A stretch of 64,000 bases of DNA from Rhynchonema sp. JSB1_4. Lineage: Eukaryota; Nematoda; Chromadorea; Monhysterida; Xyalidae. Every line of letters begins with the position of its first letter. The stretch's first letter is position 1. Under the pieces are notes generated by a model. That model made no database searches and had not been told where the DNA came from. It saw only the letters and a list, made by a program, of their open reading frames with translations. Below, one piece after another: positions 1-10,639 of the stretch. Both the position numbers and the translations under genes were made by a program. The stretch covers positions 27,481 through 91,480 of the forward strand of contig JASAMV010001308.1 in the NCBI GenBank assembly GCA_030248065.1. Reading direction: 5' to 3'.

Positions 1-548
1 AACGAAAATTCCAACCTGTGGTTTTTCTCTAACAGTGACGATTCTTCCAAAAATCAGAAATCCTTCAAAAAGGCTTATTTCGCGATTCTGAGACCAGTTC
101 TGGAACAGGTCAATTTAGCCGTATTGATTTATCATTTATAAAGGTGTACCGATCGATTCTATGGCGGTCCATTCGCAGGTAGATACCGGCGGTGGACCAC
201 CTTTAGCTGCGTCCCTCAGTGGACTTTATTATGTAATCATCAAAACATTTTTACCTCACGGCCGATCCGCTGATCCACTGTGACACCGAAGTGAAAATGT
301 TTCGATGACAGCGTATAATGGCCCCACATTGTGAAAGTAAACTAAAGGTGGTCCACCACTGGTATCTACCTGCGACTGGACCCCGATGGGATCGATCGGT
401 ACACCTTTATAAAGAATAAATCAACACGGCTGCATTCATCTGTTCCAGAACTGGTCTCAAAATCACGAAATAAGCCTTTTTGAAGGACTTATGATTTTTT
501 GGAAGAAATCGTCACTGTTACAGAAAACCGCAGGTTAGAATTTTCGTT
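1..548. repeat. Foldback element, cut by left edge
   Basis: Positions 1 to about 215 are an imperfect inverted copy of about 335 to 548. Both arms carry the same landmarks in mirror order: the AACGAAAATT end, a block reading GGCTTATTTCG, the block GGTGTACCGATCGAT, and GGTGGACCACCTTTAG next to the spacer. The spacer of about 120 bases has no open frame of note. The element probably starts before the window. I see no transposase. The arms differ by scattered substitutions, so it is not a recent insertion. Confidence 0.8.
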
Positions 549-867
549 TTCTTTTCTCCAACATCAGCTGCTCGCTTAAAATCTAACGATTCAAGAGCTT
601 TTGCCTGATTTGCAATAAAAATGCAGCTGGTCCGAACTTATTTTTGTTCCCGGTTGTGCCGCTTCAATCGCTTCGATCTCGGCCGATTTTCATCCGATTA
701 ATTTTATCTTGGTGGCGTTCTGATCGCACGCATCCCAGCTACAAGTTGAAATCGTAAAAGGAGTACTTTTAGCAATGAGTCCCCCCCTTTAAAAATAGCA
801 ACAGTTGTCAAATGATTACAACCGACAACCAAATAAATATTATCTATACTACTAAAACAGGAAGACG
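549..867. other. Stretch with no recognised feature
   Basis: No exon with coding character and usable splice sites is visible on either strand. The open frames here are short and their translations match no family I know. Confidence 0.5.
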
Positions 868-1101
868 TATAGTCCAGCCACGTGCTCATGAGACGACTCG
901 TTTTAAAGCTTGCTTGGCCAGATTCAAAAATGCGCCGCTTACACGGGTTTTCGCAAACAAAAGAAAGAGATTGGGCTGAGAGAGATGATGACAAGTTCCA
1001 GCTGGCTGACCTCAATTTGCTGCGTGCTTACGCGAACATTATGGGATCCGTTCAAGTCAACTTCGAAAGAAGTCGTCTCATGAGTTCGTGGTTGGACTAT
1101 A
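868..1101. repeat. Short inverted repeat, 31-base arms
   Basis: Arm 868-898 (TATAGTCCAGCCACGTGC onward) is mirrored by 1071-1101 with three mismatches, including the shared core CTCATGAGACGACT. The 172-base spacer shows no homology I recognise. A small foldback element is the simplest reading. Confidence 0.7.
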
Positions 1102-1917
1102 TGTCTGTGTGTGACCCCCTCCCTCGGACGGGTCAATTTTCACGGGTAGCTTTGGGTATGCTAACGGGTCTTGGGGGGCACGGCACGGGCGCGGCGCTGT
1201 AGCCGGGCCGTAGGCACGGGTCCCGTCTAGTTTGTGCCAAAGTTAAGACGCAGTCTGCTTTTTTGTGTCATTCTTTTCGCAAAGTTTTGAATGTTTTCTG
1301 TTACCTTCTTTCGTTCTGTGTTCATGCACGATACATCTGTCTCTTACCCAACGCGTGTTTGTGATCGTGAAGGTTAGTGTTGAGCGATGTTTCGATTGTT
1401 TTTCAGTGTCCGTCTGGAGGTCAAAGAAGTGTGAAAATTTCAGATCGGTCCACCTTGTAAAAACCGTTTTTTGGGTCACCCAAATAGTGGTAAAATTTGT
1501 GTTCGAGTTTCGTTTCACATGTGTTAATTTGAATTCCCGAGCGTAGGTCGGACTTAAAAGCATGTGTGGTCGTTGTAAACGATTTCGTGAAAGGTACGTG
1601 AATTGATATAAGCGATTTCGTGCATATAAGCGCATGATTTCAACTGCCGCGCACCCATTTCTTTGCGCGACACTAATCTCTTAGCTGATTGGTTGTGATA
1701 AGCTTTGTTAATCCCCCGTGGGAAAGTTGCGCGTGGGAAAGTTGCGCGTGTGAAAGTTTATAATTATGTGTGCTTTTTCTCACGCTTGATCATGCTGTGC
1801 ATTCTTGTTTGTTTTATTTGGTGCGGGTTTCGTAAAGTTATGGCTTTCTGATTGAAGCCGAGTCTTTTTATGAAATTAAATAGGCAAATCATGGATAATT
1901 TCTATTTTGCCAAGTGC

Positions 1918-2640
1918 TATCGACGGCGACGCAGCGAGCCGACGGAGATCGCTTTTGCCCGTTAGTTGGAGGAGTAGCCTGTCCAGCCTGCATTTTGTGA
2001 TGTTAGTTGAGGGACTATCCTGTGTGTTTTGTGACGCCAGCCAGTACTTCTAATGTTGTATTGTGTACAGTCAATCAACACCCTGTCCAATCTGTATTTT
2101 ATGACGTTAATTGTCGGACTAGCCTTTTTGTGCCGGGCGGGCCGGCCTGTGCATTTCGTGCCGTTAGTTGTTGGACTAACCAATCCAGCCTGTGCGTTTT
2201 GTGTTTAGAGATATTAGTCATGTCTTGTATTGACACTCAAGGGCATCGACGGCGACGCAACGCGTCGACGGAGATCGCCCTTGCCTGTCAGTCTTGCTCG
2301 TTTGTCGGGGGACTAGCCTGTATATTTTGTGATGTTAATTGTCGGACTAGCCTGTGCATTTCGTGCCGTTAGTTGTTGGACTAACCAATCCAGCCTGTGC
2401 GTTTTGTGTTTAGAGATATTAGTTATGTCTTGTATTGACACTCAAGGGCATCGACGGCGACGCAACGCGTCGACGGAGATCGCCCTTGCCCGTTAGCTTT
2501 CTCGTTGGTCGGGGGACTAGACTGTATATTTTGTGACGTTAATTGTCGGACTAGGCTGTGCATTTTGTGCCCTTAGTTGGTGGATTAACCTATCCAGCTC
2601 GTGTGTTTTGTGTTTAGAGATATTACTCATGTCCTGTATT
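1918..2640. repeat. Tandem repeat of about 205 bp
   Basis: A unit containing GTTAGTTGTTGGACTAACC, TTTAGAGATATTAG and GACGGCGACGCAACGCGTCG starts at 2160, again at 2365 and in degenerate form at 2569. A more diverged unit lies upstream from about 1918. The period is 205 then 204 bases. The two central units are nearly identical, so duplication is recent relative to the outer ones. Short open frames crossing it are by-products of the repetition. Confidence 0.8.
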
Positions 2641-2641
2641 T

Positions 2642-3074
2642 GCGATGACGGAGTACGCGTGACAACTTTGACGTGTTTGATGGCTGCCCCGCCCGTACTT
2701 GTTAGTTGTCGCATCACTGGAGTGTAGGTCGTTGAATTTAGTCGCACAACAGACGGCAAATTTTGTCATGCTTGGTCGCACAACTAAGAATGTACATTAT
2801 CAATTTAGTCGTGCAACCGACAGAAAATGTCGCCACACTTCGTCGGACGATTGGTAACGTGTGTGGCAGAATCCAGTTCAACAACATACAACAATTCAGC
2901 TTCTTGATTTCGTTGCCTTTGATTACAGTACTGTGATGAACAATTATAGTTCAAGACAAAAAGTGGAAAGGATGTGGTTGTTGCGTGTTGCAAAATGCAC
3001 GCTTACGACGGCATCGCAACGCGATGACGGAGTACGCGTGACAACTTTGACGTGTTTGATGGCTGCCCCGCCCG
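2642..3074. repeat. Pair of 54-bp direct repeats
   Basis: A block beginning GCGATGACGGAGTACGCG and ending GGCTGCCCCGCCCG occurs at 2642-2695 and again at 3021-3074 without difference. It is preceded in the second case by GGCATCGCAAC, a diverged form of the GACGCAACGCGTCG motif of the upstream tandem array, so the two repeats share ancestry with that array. Confidence 0.75.
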
Positions 3075-3254
3075 CACTGGGTAGTTGTTGTTGGTTGACT
3101 ATTGTTTCGCGTGTGCTGCTTCATTTGTGCTTTTGTTTATTATATTTATCTTGTGTACAGTAAAGCAACGCACGAGCCACGACGGCATCCATCGCGATGC
3201 CGGAGTGCGCGTTCCCATTTGATGTCTTCACAAGACTCGACAAAAGGGTCAAAA

Positions 3255-4408
3255 CTAGGAAAAAAGTGCCGGAGGCAGCGCCGTATACCTTGGTTGTGGT
3301 GACCACACGTTGTCACTCTGTTTCTGATGATATAATGGGTCAAAACAAGCACCTTGTCCTCTATGCAGTATTTCCGTCAGTTTCTGATGATATAATGGAT
3401 CAAAACAAGCACCCTGGCCTTCATACACTTTTTTACACAGTTTCTGATGATACAATGGGTCAAAACAAGCCTGTTCGTTCACTTTGACGACAACCAAGGT
3501 ATACGCCGCGCGCTCGCCGGGGAGTTACCACCATTGTTTGTGTCATCAACTGCGAGTTAAATGGGTCAGCCAATTTTGTTGCCGGTCACAAACACAGTTT
3601 TCGAAATGATCAGTGATGTACAAACTGAGTGTCCTAGTCGACCAACCAGTGTCACAGATTTTAGAACGCTATGGTTCATTTAAGTTGGCAGTCGTCTAAC
3701 TTGTGTCATAAATTGCGGAACTTACAGTCGTGGTTCAACCGGTGATAATCTAGTCGTGCAACTAGCGTCACAAGTTGCTCAACCAAGTGATTCAACTAAG
3801 CTAGTGATAATATAGTTGTCCAACTAGTCTCTCAAACTGCGGTACGTGGTGGTGCAACTTGTGATAATTGCATAAGTCGTCCATTAACGGCGCGATAGTC
3901 TGGTAGTAACAGTAGAACCTAGTGATGGTATCATAGTCGTTCGACCAGTGTTGCGTAGGCGATCGCCGATCTTGTTCATGGAGGTAATTTGTTTTCAGTT
4001 GTGAATTGTGCTCTAGGTTGGACTTTTCGTCAATTTTTGCATTGGATCTTTTCCTGACGTTACATCCTCACAAGTTTGTCGGTTGTGAAAACTTGATTTT
4101 AGTTCCAAATACAAATGCATAAACTTCCGTGGAAAGTTTGACATGTGGTAACGCGGACCCATTTAACTCGCAGTTGATGACACAAACAATGGTGGTAACT
4201 CCCCGGCGAGCGCGCGGCGTATACCTTGGTTGTCGTCAAAGTGAACGAACAGGCTTGTTTTGACCCATTGTATCATCAGAAACTGTGTAAAAAAGTGTAT
4301 GAAGGCCAGGGTGCTTGTTTTGATCCATTATATCATCAGAAACAGAGTGACAACGTGTGGTCACCACAACCAAGGTATACGGCGCTGCCTCCGGCACTTT
4401 TTTCCTAG
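3255..4408. repeat. Large foldback element with nested 60-bp tandem unit
   Basis: Arm 3255-3567 (313 bases) and arm 4156-4408 (253 bases) are near-perfect inverted copies ending in CTAGGAAAAAAGTGCCGG. The left arm has three copies of a 60-base unit starting TTTCTGATGATA (3321, 3381, 3441); the right arm has two. That one-unit difference accounts for the whole length difference. The spacer 3568-4155 holds degenerate copies of a motif like AGTCGTCCAACTAGTGTCAC. No transposase frame is present, so it is non-autonomous or of unknown origin. Confidence 0.9.
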
Positions 4409-4428
4409 TATGCATGCTACAGCATGCG

Positions 4429-4551
4429 TAATCAGCCTTCCTGAGATTGGGCCTTGGGGGGAAGGCTGATTATGGCTTCGTTTAATTTGTAATCAGTCTT
4501 CCCCCCGGAGCCTCTGCAGGGTGTACTGATTACAATGGTAATCAGTCTTCC
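4429..4551. repeat. Cluster of TAATCAG hairpins
   Basis: TAATCAGCCTTCC at 4429-4441 pairs with GGAAGGCTGATTA at 4460-4472. Related words follow: GTAATCAGTC at 4489, ACTGATTAC at 4525 and GTAATCAGTCTTCC at 4538. This looks like small palindromic repeat debris; no gene function is suggested. Confidence 0.6.
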
Positions 4552-4674
4552 ATCAACCTTATGATCGTGATCAAAGACGAAGAACGTTCGTTGATAGCCG
4601 TTGATCAATGTTCTCCGCTAAAAATTTGAAATACAAAAGAAAATTCCCAATTTTGTTTCTCCACCAGAGCAGAG

Positions 4675-4925
4675 GTGGGAATCGGGCCGGGCCGAGGTTT
4701 CCGGCGAGAGGTCGCAATCGGGCCGGGTTTGGCCGGCCCGTCCCGGCCCGAGCCCCAAAATCTCCGGCCCGGCCCGGCCCGACCCGTACCCCCAAATCTC
4801 CGGCCCGGCCGTATGTGGACACTTCTTGACGCGTGCCAAGAATGCCAACTATTATTTTTGGCATTCTTGGCATTGTTGGCACACGCGTCAAGAAGTATAC
4901 ATTACGGCCGGCTGTAACGCACACT
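4675..4925. repeat. GGCCCGG-rich island plus inverted repeat
   Basis: Positions 4680-4812 are dominated by iterations of CGGGCC and GGCCCG. Next to it CTTCTTGACGCGTGCCAAG (from 4825) is mirrored by GGCACACGCGTCAAGAAG (ending about 4896), with CATTCTTGGCA copies between. The same combination recurs near 5890-6045, so the GC island and the hairpin may travel together. The proline, glycine and arginine-rich translations are products of the repeat. Confidence 0.7.
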
Positions 4926-5003
4926 TCTTGACCACGTTGCCATGAATGCCAAAAACAAGCTAGTGCATGTTTTATGCACAAAATAAGTTAAGAACAAAAC
5001 AAA

Positions 5004-5443
5004 TACCGTAAAAACCTAAATACAGCCCCCCCGGAATAGAGCCCCCCCCGTAATACAGCCCCCCCCAAAAAGGGGTCAGTGAATTAATAGAGCCCCCCCC
5101 CGGAATAGAGCCCCCCCTAAGTAACATCCCCTATACAGTAGTGTATTAAGGCTTGATAGTGGTGTACAGGTACATTTATGCACGTATGCTGTTCGTTCAG
5201 AGCACATAATACGCCTCTTATTGACGAATAGACACGAATAAATGCAATTACAAGCGAAAAAAACATCCTTTCAAACCCCTTTTTAGAGGTTTTTGGGGGT
5301 ATTTTTGGGAACAATTTTCAGGTTCGGGTCAGTGAATTAATAGAGGCCCCCCCGGAATAGAGCCCCCCCCCCGTAATAGAGCCCCCCCAAAATGGGGTCA
5401 GTGAGTTAATAGAGCCCCCCCTTCTATTTAGGTTTTTACGGTA
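5004..5443 (-). mobile_element. MITE-like foldback, family A copy 1
   Basis: The element is bounded by TACCGTAAAAACCTAAATA at 5004 and its mirror ending at 5443. Inside are runs of CCCCCC next to GGTCAGTGAATTAATAGAG and a unique core containing CAGAGCACATAATACGCC. Copies 2 and 3 of the family lie in the opposite orientation at 6991 and 7882. There is no coding capacity, so it is a non-autonomous element. The superfamily is not determined because no clear target duplication is seen. Confidence 0.85.
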
Positions 5444-5889
5444 AGCAGATTTGCTGTTGCTCAAATTATGCCTGCGCGTGTGTGTGTGTGTGTGGGTGAA
5501 CAAATTTGGGTCCTCTCCCTTCCCCCAGGTGGGTACGGTACGTCTGTTTCCCCGTCCGAAAAAAGGGGGTACCGGCTGTTCCCCTTCCGGACCAGGAACT
5601 ACACTGGCTGGTGGTCATTATGGATGTGTATGAATAAATTTGATTCCGTCGATGTCAATGTACCCAGCAGTTGTCTGTGACGATCTTGAACACACGCTGT
5701 TAACAAACGAGAACTTGTTAACAACTCATATAATGATACTAGATCATACTGCAAACACGCGTGCTGCGCATTTGCACAAAATTCACTATAGTCAAGAAAC
5801 AGCCATTACGCCCAGTGGTAAACAACACTTCTTGACACTGAAACATCGCTTCTCACGCTCGGCAATCGGCAACACAAACACAGCCAAGT
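5444..5889. other. Stretch with no recognised feature
   Basis: Contains a short GT tract at 5479-5493 and otherwise no repeat or exon signature I can name. Confidence 0.4.
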
Positions 5890-6045
5890 GGTCTTCACGG
5901 CTGGCCGTAACGCACACTTCTTGACGCAGCATTTATTTCTGGCATTCTTGGCAACACGTAGTCAAGAAGTGTACATTACGGCCGCGCGTAATAAACACTT
6001 CTTGACGCGTCAAGAAGTATCTAGCTACCGGCCCGGCCCGGTCCG
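5890..6045. repeat. TTCTTGAC hairpin and GC-rich tail
   Basis: Several copies of CACTTCTTGACGC and GTCAAGAAGTGTACATTACG occur in alternating orientation, with GGCATTCTTGGCA between them, followed by GGCCCGGCCCGG at 6030. This matches the arrangement at 4675-4925. Confidence 0.65.
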
Positions 6046-6177
6046 AATTTTTGGCTCAGATTTTGACCCAATTTTTGTCATGATTTTTGCGATTTTTGAA
6101 TCTATTTTTTTGGTTGAAAATTCATTGTTTTCCATTGAAAAAGTCGCCAGATAGACAATACCAATGGTGTGTGGCTG

Positions 6178-6260
6178 GGGGTGGGGGTCCCCCCTAGGTA
6201 CAGTATCATCCATCCTGGTACAGTAGGTAGGTCGCCGCCCCCCGGCTGGTACAGTAGGTT
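6178..6260. repeat. CTGGTACAGTAGGTAGG repeat cluster
   Basis: GGTACAGTA occurs at 6198, 6216 and 6248, each within G/C-rich sequence. The same word or its mirror recurs near 6593, 7393, 7420, 8609 and 10,893, so it is a short dispersed repeat of this 11-kb left region. Confidence 0.6.
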
Positions 6261-6744
6261 GCTATTTTTGGCTCAAAATGGTATAAAATCAATATTTTTC
6301 ACTCCAAATAATCGAAAAATCGCACGCTGCGCGCGAAATGAGGGTTTTAGAGCACATTTTCATCTAAATTTAGACATTCAAATTCAAATTTTATCTGTAA
6401 GCTCACGCAAAGACCTTCAGGAGATCCGGCAAACACCTAAAAAAAGAGACATATCAGTAAATAGCACACAAAATTATAATCATGAATGATCAAACGACAA
6501 AACGTACCGGAGAGATTAAAAAACAACAAACAACACAGCAACGGCAGGCGATAAATCATAAAAAATTTTGTTCCCCCCCCCCAAGCTCGGCCGGTACAGT
6601 AGGTAGGGGTTGATTGCACGCCTGGGTAGCCACACCACTGGACAATACTGATCACTTACTTGCTGAATCCGTCAGAAATTTTAGTATTTTTGACAAAAAA
6701 AACCCCTACTTTTTCAGTAAAATAAGTCACTTCAGAAGCTTCGG

Positions 6745-6895
6745 GCGGGGGTGCCCGGCCCGGCCCGGCCCGAGACAAAAGCCCAAAATCGCGGGCCGGC
6801 CCGATTGCGACCTCTGTTTCCGGCCCGAACGGTCGGGCCGGGCCGGGCCGACTTTTCGGAATGTCGGGCCGGGCCGGGGTGGCCAGCCCGAATCA
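6745..6895. repeat. CGGGCC-rich island
   Basis: Runs of GGCCCGGCCCGGCCCG and GGGCCGGGCCGGG alternate with short unique words such as TTGCGACCTCTGTTTCC, a mirror of a word in the 4675 island. Non-coding low-complexity repeat. Confidence 0.7.
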
Positions 6896-6990
6896 TCGAA
6901 TTTCAATAAAAAATCGTGATTTTTTAGGCTAAATTTGCCAAAATTTCTCTCGATTCTGCAAATTAGTACCGACTTCCAATGGAGGGGGGA

Positions 6991-7395
6991 TACCGTAAAA
7001 ACCTAAATAGAAGGGGGGCTCTATTAACTCACTGACCCCATTTTGGGGGGGCTCTATTACGGGGGGGGCTCTATTCCGGGGGGGCTCTATTAATTCACTG
7101 GCCCGAAACTGAAAAAATTGTTCCTAAAAATACCCCCAAAAATTCCTAAAAAGGGGTTCGAAAGGATGTTTTTTCGCTTGTAATCGCATTTATTCGTGTC
7201 TATTCGTCAATAAAAGGCGCATTATGTGCTCTGAACGAACAACAAACGTGCATAAATGTACCTGTGCAACCACTATCAAGCCTTAATGCACTACTATATA
7301 GGGGATGTTACTTTGGGGGGGGGCTCTATTAATTCACTGACCCCTTTTTGGGGGGGGCTCTATTCCGGGGGGGCTGTATTTAGGTTTTTACGGTA
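6991..7395 (+). mobile_element. MITE-like foldback, family A copy 2
   Basis: It has the same TACCGTAAAAACCTAAATA terminus at 6991 and its mirror ending at 7395. The core, containing GCATTATGTGCTCTGAACG, is the inverted complement of the copy 1 core. The G-run blocks next to the ends differ in length from copy 1. Full-length and non-coding. Confidence 0.85.
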
Positions 7396-7559
7396 CCTAC
7401 TGTACCAGGCGAGGGGGGATACCTACTGTACTGGGGGGGGCTACCCCTCAAACCCCCCCCCCCCACCTCCAACACTGACTTCCATGATTATCAGGTATTT
7501 CTAAACCAAAAAACAGTAATTTTTGCACCAAAAAATTGCTTCAAAATATCATCAGAAAA

Positions 7560-7720
7560 TGTCGGGCCGGGCCGGGCCGGGGCCGACCCCCGGACCTCGT
7601 CGGGCCGGGCCGGGCCGAGGTAACCCGGCCCGATTCCCACCTCTGATTCCCACCTCTGCACCAGAGATTACCTAGGATAGGATAGGATCGCCGGCCCGGC
7701 CCGAGCCTAAGGTCGGCCTG
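7560..7720. repeat. CGGGCC-rich island
   Basis: GGGCCGGGCCGGGCCGGGGCC at the start, then GGCCCGATTCCCACCTCTG-type words and GGCCCGGCCCGAGCC near the end. The words flanking the GC runs match those of the other two islands. Confidence 0.65.
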
Positions 7721-7797
7721 GCCCGACTTTGGGCTCAAAGGAAAAAAATGGTAAAAAAAGGCCAAAATTTCCAAAAATTTTCTTGGCAAGGCATTTT

Positions 7798-7835
7798 TAC
7801 CGCAAAAACCTAAATACGCCCCCCAGCCCCCTGTG
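7798..7835. repeat. Family A terminus fragment
   Basis: TACCGCAAAAACCTAAATA followed by a C-rich run is the end of a family A element with one substitution; the rest of that copy is missing. Confidence 0.6.
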
Positions 7836-7881
7836 TAGTTCCTGGCAGTGTTGAGGTGGGGCGGTGGGGGGGGGGCGGGGG

Positions 7882-8215
7882 TACCGTAAAAACCTAAATA
7901 GAAGGGGGCTCTATTAACTCACTGACCCCATTTTGGGGGGCTCTATTACGGGGAGCTCTATTCCGGGGGGCCTCTATTAATTCACTGACCCGAACCTGAA
8001 AAAATTGTTCCCAGAAATACCCCCAAAAACCCCTAAAAAGGGGTTTGAATGGATGTTTTTCACTGGTAAGGTAAATCGCATTTATTCGTGTCTATTCGTC
8101 AATAAGAGGCGTATTATGTGCTCTGAACGAACAACAAACGTGCATGCTCTATTAATTCACTGACCCCTTTTTGGGGGGCTGCATTACGGGGGGCTGTATT
8201 TAGGTTTTTACGGTA
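7882..8215 (+). mobile_element. MITE-like foldback, family A copy 3
   Basis: Both termini are intact at 7882 and 8215. The core is shorter than in copies 1 and 2: after AACAAACGTGCAT it jumps directly to the right G-run block, losing the segment with ATCAAGCCTTAATGC. An internally deleted copy. Confidence 0.85.
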
Positions 8216-8424
8216 GTGTTCCTCCCTGGGGGGAAAGGGGGAAAGACCCAAATTCAGGAAAAAGTCACTTTTTGAGGTAGAAAATTTGATCGATTTTTAC
8301 CCCTTTTTGGAAAAAATTCTCCGTAAAAAGGGTATTTTGGCGACTTTTGGCATCATTGACCTAAAAATCACCCATTTTAAGCCTAAAAATGCCCATTTTA
8401 GGCCCAAAAATGCTGCCTTTAGGC

Positions 8425-8510
8425 AAAATTTGAGGCGGTTAGTGTACCTGGCGCGGCGGTTAGTGTACTAGTGTGTTGGTCGCGGCGGTTAGTGTACCTT
8501 AGGGGGGACC
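8425..8510. repeat. Triplicated GGCGGTTAGTGTAC
   Basis: The word occurs near 8434, 8455 and 8485, each followed by CTGG, TAGT or CTTA. A relative (GGGCTAGTGTACCTGG) recurs near 10,695. Confidence 0.6.
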
Positions 8511-8685
8511 CCCTCCCCCCAGGAACTACACTGCCCCCCCCCCGGAATCAGTGGTGTAGCTACCCAGGCGGGGCGGCAACCCACTGTAAAATGTGGGGCG
8601 GCAATCTACCTACTGTACCGGCCGAGCAAATGACCCCAGTGAAAAAATAGACCCCCGGGTTCTATTTCCGACAACGCGGTATGCT

Positions 8686-9045
8686 GACGGATAAAAAAAC
8701 CATTTTTTTCACCAAAAAAACCGAAAAAAACATCAGCCTCCGTGAAACATCGGTCTTTTTTCATGAATTTTTTCCAATTTTTGACAAAGGTTGGAAAAAA
8801 AATTTTCTTCAGAACATCCTTGGTAACGCGCGGGCGACATCAATATGGTCAATTGTTTCACCAATTTTGGTCATGATTAGCATTAGAAACATCCATAGAC
8901 ACCGCTGCACACTGCAGTGTCCTTGCTAACATTAACATTTCCTCCAAAATACCTTGTTTGGGCTTCCCCTATCTTTATATACTGCGGTTCTTTATCGGTT
9001 TTTTCGTTTTTTTCCGGGTTTTTTTCACGAAGTATGAACTCCGAA
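8686..9045 (+). repeat. A/T-rich dispersed repeat, family B copy 1
   Basis: It begins with poly-A and poly-T blocks, continues with AACATCGGTC and ATTTTCTTCAGA, and ends with GGCTTCCCCTATCTTTATA and TTCTTTATCGGTTTTTTCG. The same ordered words occur at 13,836-14,187. Translations of this family are lysine and asparagine-rich and match no protein family. Confidence 0.7.
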
Positions 9046-9104
9046 ACACTCTGTCTGGGTAATTCCCCATCCCTTGCCCCCACCCCCAAAATGAAATGTC
9101 TAAT

Positions 9105-9780
9105 TCCGGGATAGGGGAACCCAGGATAACGTATTTTCGGCCCATGTTGACGTTAGTACAGACACTGTCATGGTGTGTTTTTGACACTCATAACAAGAGT
9201 GAGCTCAACTCAAGCAATGTAGCGGCAGGCAAATGGTTGCAAGGTACCCTTGGCCTCAAGGGCGTAGTAGTAGTTTCAGTGGGCCAGAAAGTTTGCACTT
9301 CCAAATGCTTGAATCGCGTTAGTTTGAGATTATTGCACCTGGCCCATCAGAAAATGGCTGCGTTGGTTCCTCAAGGGGGGATGGTTGGTTCCTCAAGGGG
9401 GGATGGATCCAGATGGTTGCAAGGTAGCCCCTACCTACAGCCTCCAGAAGGTTGCAAGGCATAGTGGCCTTTGGAAAAAAGCGGTTTTTCGGTTTTTTTT
9501 TCGACGGTTTCTGGAGGTGGAAAAAAACGAAAATAAACCGAAAAAAACGCAGCTGCCTGGAAACTTTTTTAGAAGCATGTTTTTCATAGATTTTTCGCTA
9601 AATTCAGAAAATATTTTCATGAGCCAAACTTTTGTTGAAGGCGCGAGGTGTAAAAGTGCCTTGTTTTGGTCATTTTTGTTGTTATGAGAATCAAAAACAC
9701 CCTCATATGCCATGACAATGGCTGTAATAACGTTAACATGGCCGAAAACACGTTATTTTGGGTTCCCCTATCCTTATACA
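9105..9780. repeat. Foldback of family B sequence
   Basis: GGATAGGGGAACCCAGGATAACG at 9110 and the following 80 bases are mirrored by 9685-9776, which end in CGTTATTTTGGGTTCCCC. Between them are GGTTGCAAGGTA words repeated at 9236, 9415 and 9451. Two family B copies have joined tail to tail or been inverted. Confidence 0.7.
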
Positions 9781-10094
9781 CCACGGTTCCTTATCGGTTT
9801 TTTTTCGGAAATTTTTCCAAAAATATGAAAAACCGGTTTTTCCGCAAGTATATTGCAAGGTACTCCTGTCTCCTGAGGTCCGAAAAAAATTGTGTTTTTT
9901 GCATGCATTATGCTGCAAAGTTGGCCAAAAAATTGGTATACGCAATTTTTGGAGTGTTGAGGTCGAAAACACACATTTTTGCCTATGAAAACCATAAGCA
10001 TAAATTGATGGTTGCAAGCTACCCCCTCCACCAAGGGGTGGTTGCATGCAATGCAAGGTATCTATCCCTTAGGGCGGGAATCTTCATGCGCCCG

Positions 10095-10290
10095 GCCGCT
10101 ACACTGAACTCAAGGCACTTTTACACCTCGCACCTTCGACCAAAGTCTGACTCACGAAAATAGTTTTCTGAATTTAGTGAAAAATCTAAGATGAACATGC
10201 TTCCACCAAACGTATCCGAGCGGTTGCGGCTTTTCGTTCTTTCCACCTCCAGAAACCGCCTGAAAAACCGTGTTTTTTTCACGAGAAAAC
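10095..10290 (-). repeat. Inverted family B fragment
   Basis: The segment ACTTTTACACCTCGCACCTTC to CCACCTCCAGAAACCGCC is the mirror of 9497-9660, including the shared word GGCGCGAGGTGTAAAAGTGCC. It closes a second, larger palindrome with 9478-9660. Confidence 0.65.
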
Positions 10291-10639
10291 GAAGGTTTTT
10301 TTTCAATCGCACGCAGTTATACGTAACGCTGCTGGTTTTGTTACACGAAACATGCGCGGGCGCAAGAATTATGTGAAGAAGGCACTGCCATGCCGTCGGC
10401 TGCAGAACTGAGCGTTTCAGTAATTTTTCGACATCCGACATTCGACATCGCTCGACCTGATGTCGCAATTTTCGATACGACTTTTCGACATTTTTTTCGA
10501 CTGCAGATCGTCTCAAATATTAAACCTTTCAGTGTACAATGTCTTTTTACTGAGTTTTAACAAAAGGGGATAAAAGAGAACAAGACTTCGGTCGCTCATT
10601 CCATGATTTAGTAGGATTAGAATGCTCACGATCAGTGCC

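Noticed and set aside
3255..4408. Two near-identical open frames (minus 3255-3497, plus 4226-4408) that look like a duplicated small protein
   Set aside because: They are the two arms of one foldback repeat read in mirrored directions; the peptide repetition is the 60-bp DNA unit.
4640..4980. Overlapping open frames rich in Pro, Gly, Arg
   Set aside because: Products of CGGGCC iterations; no start context, splice sites or family similarity.
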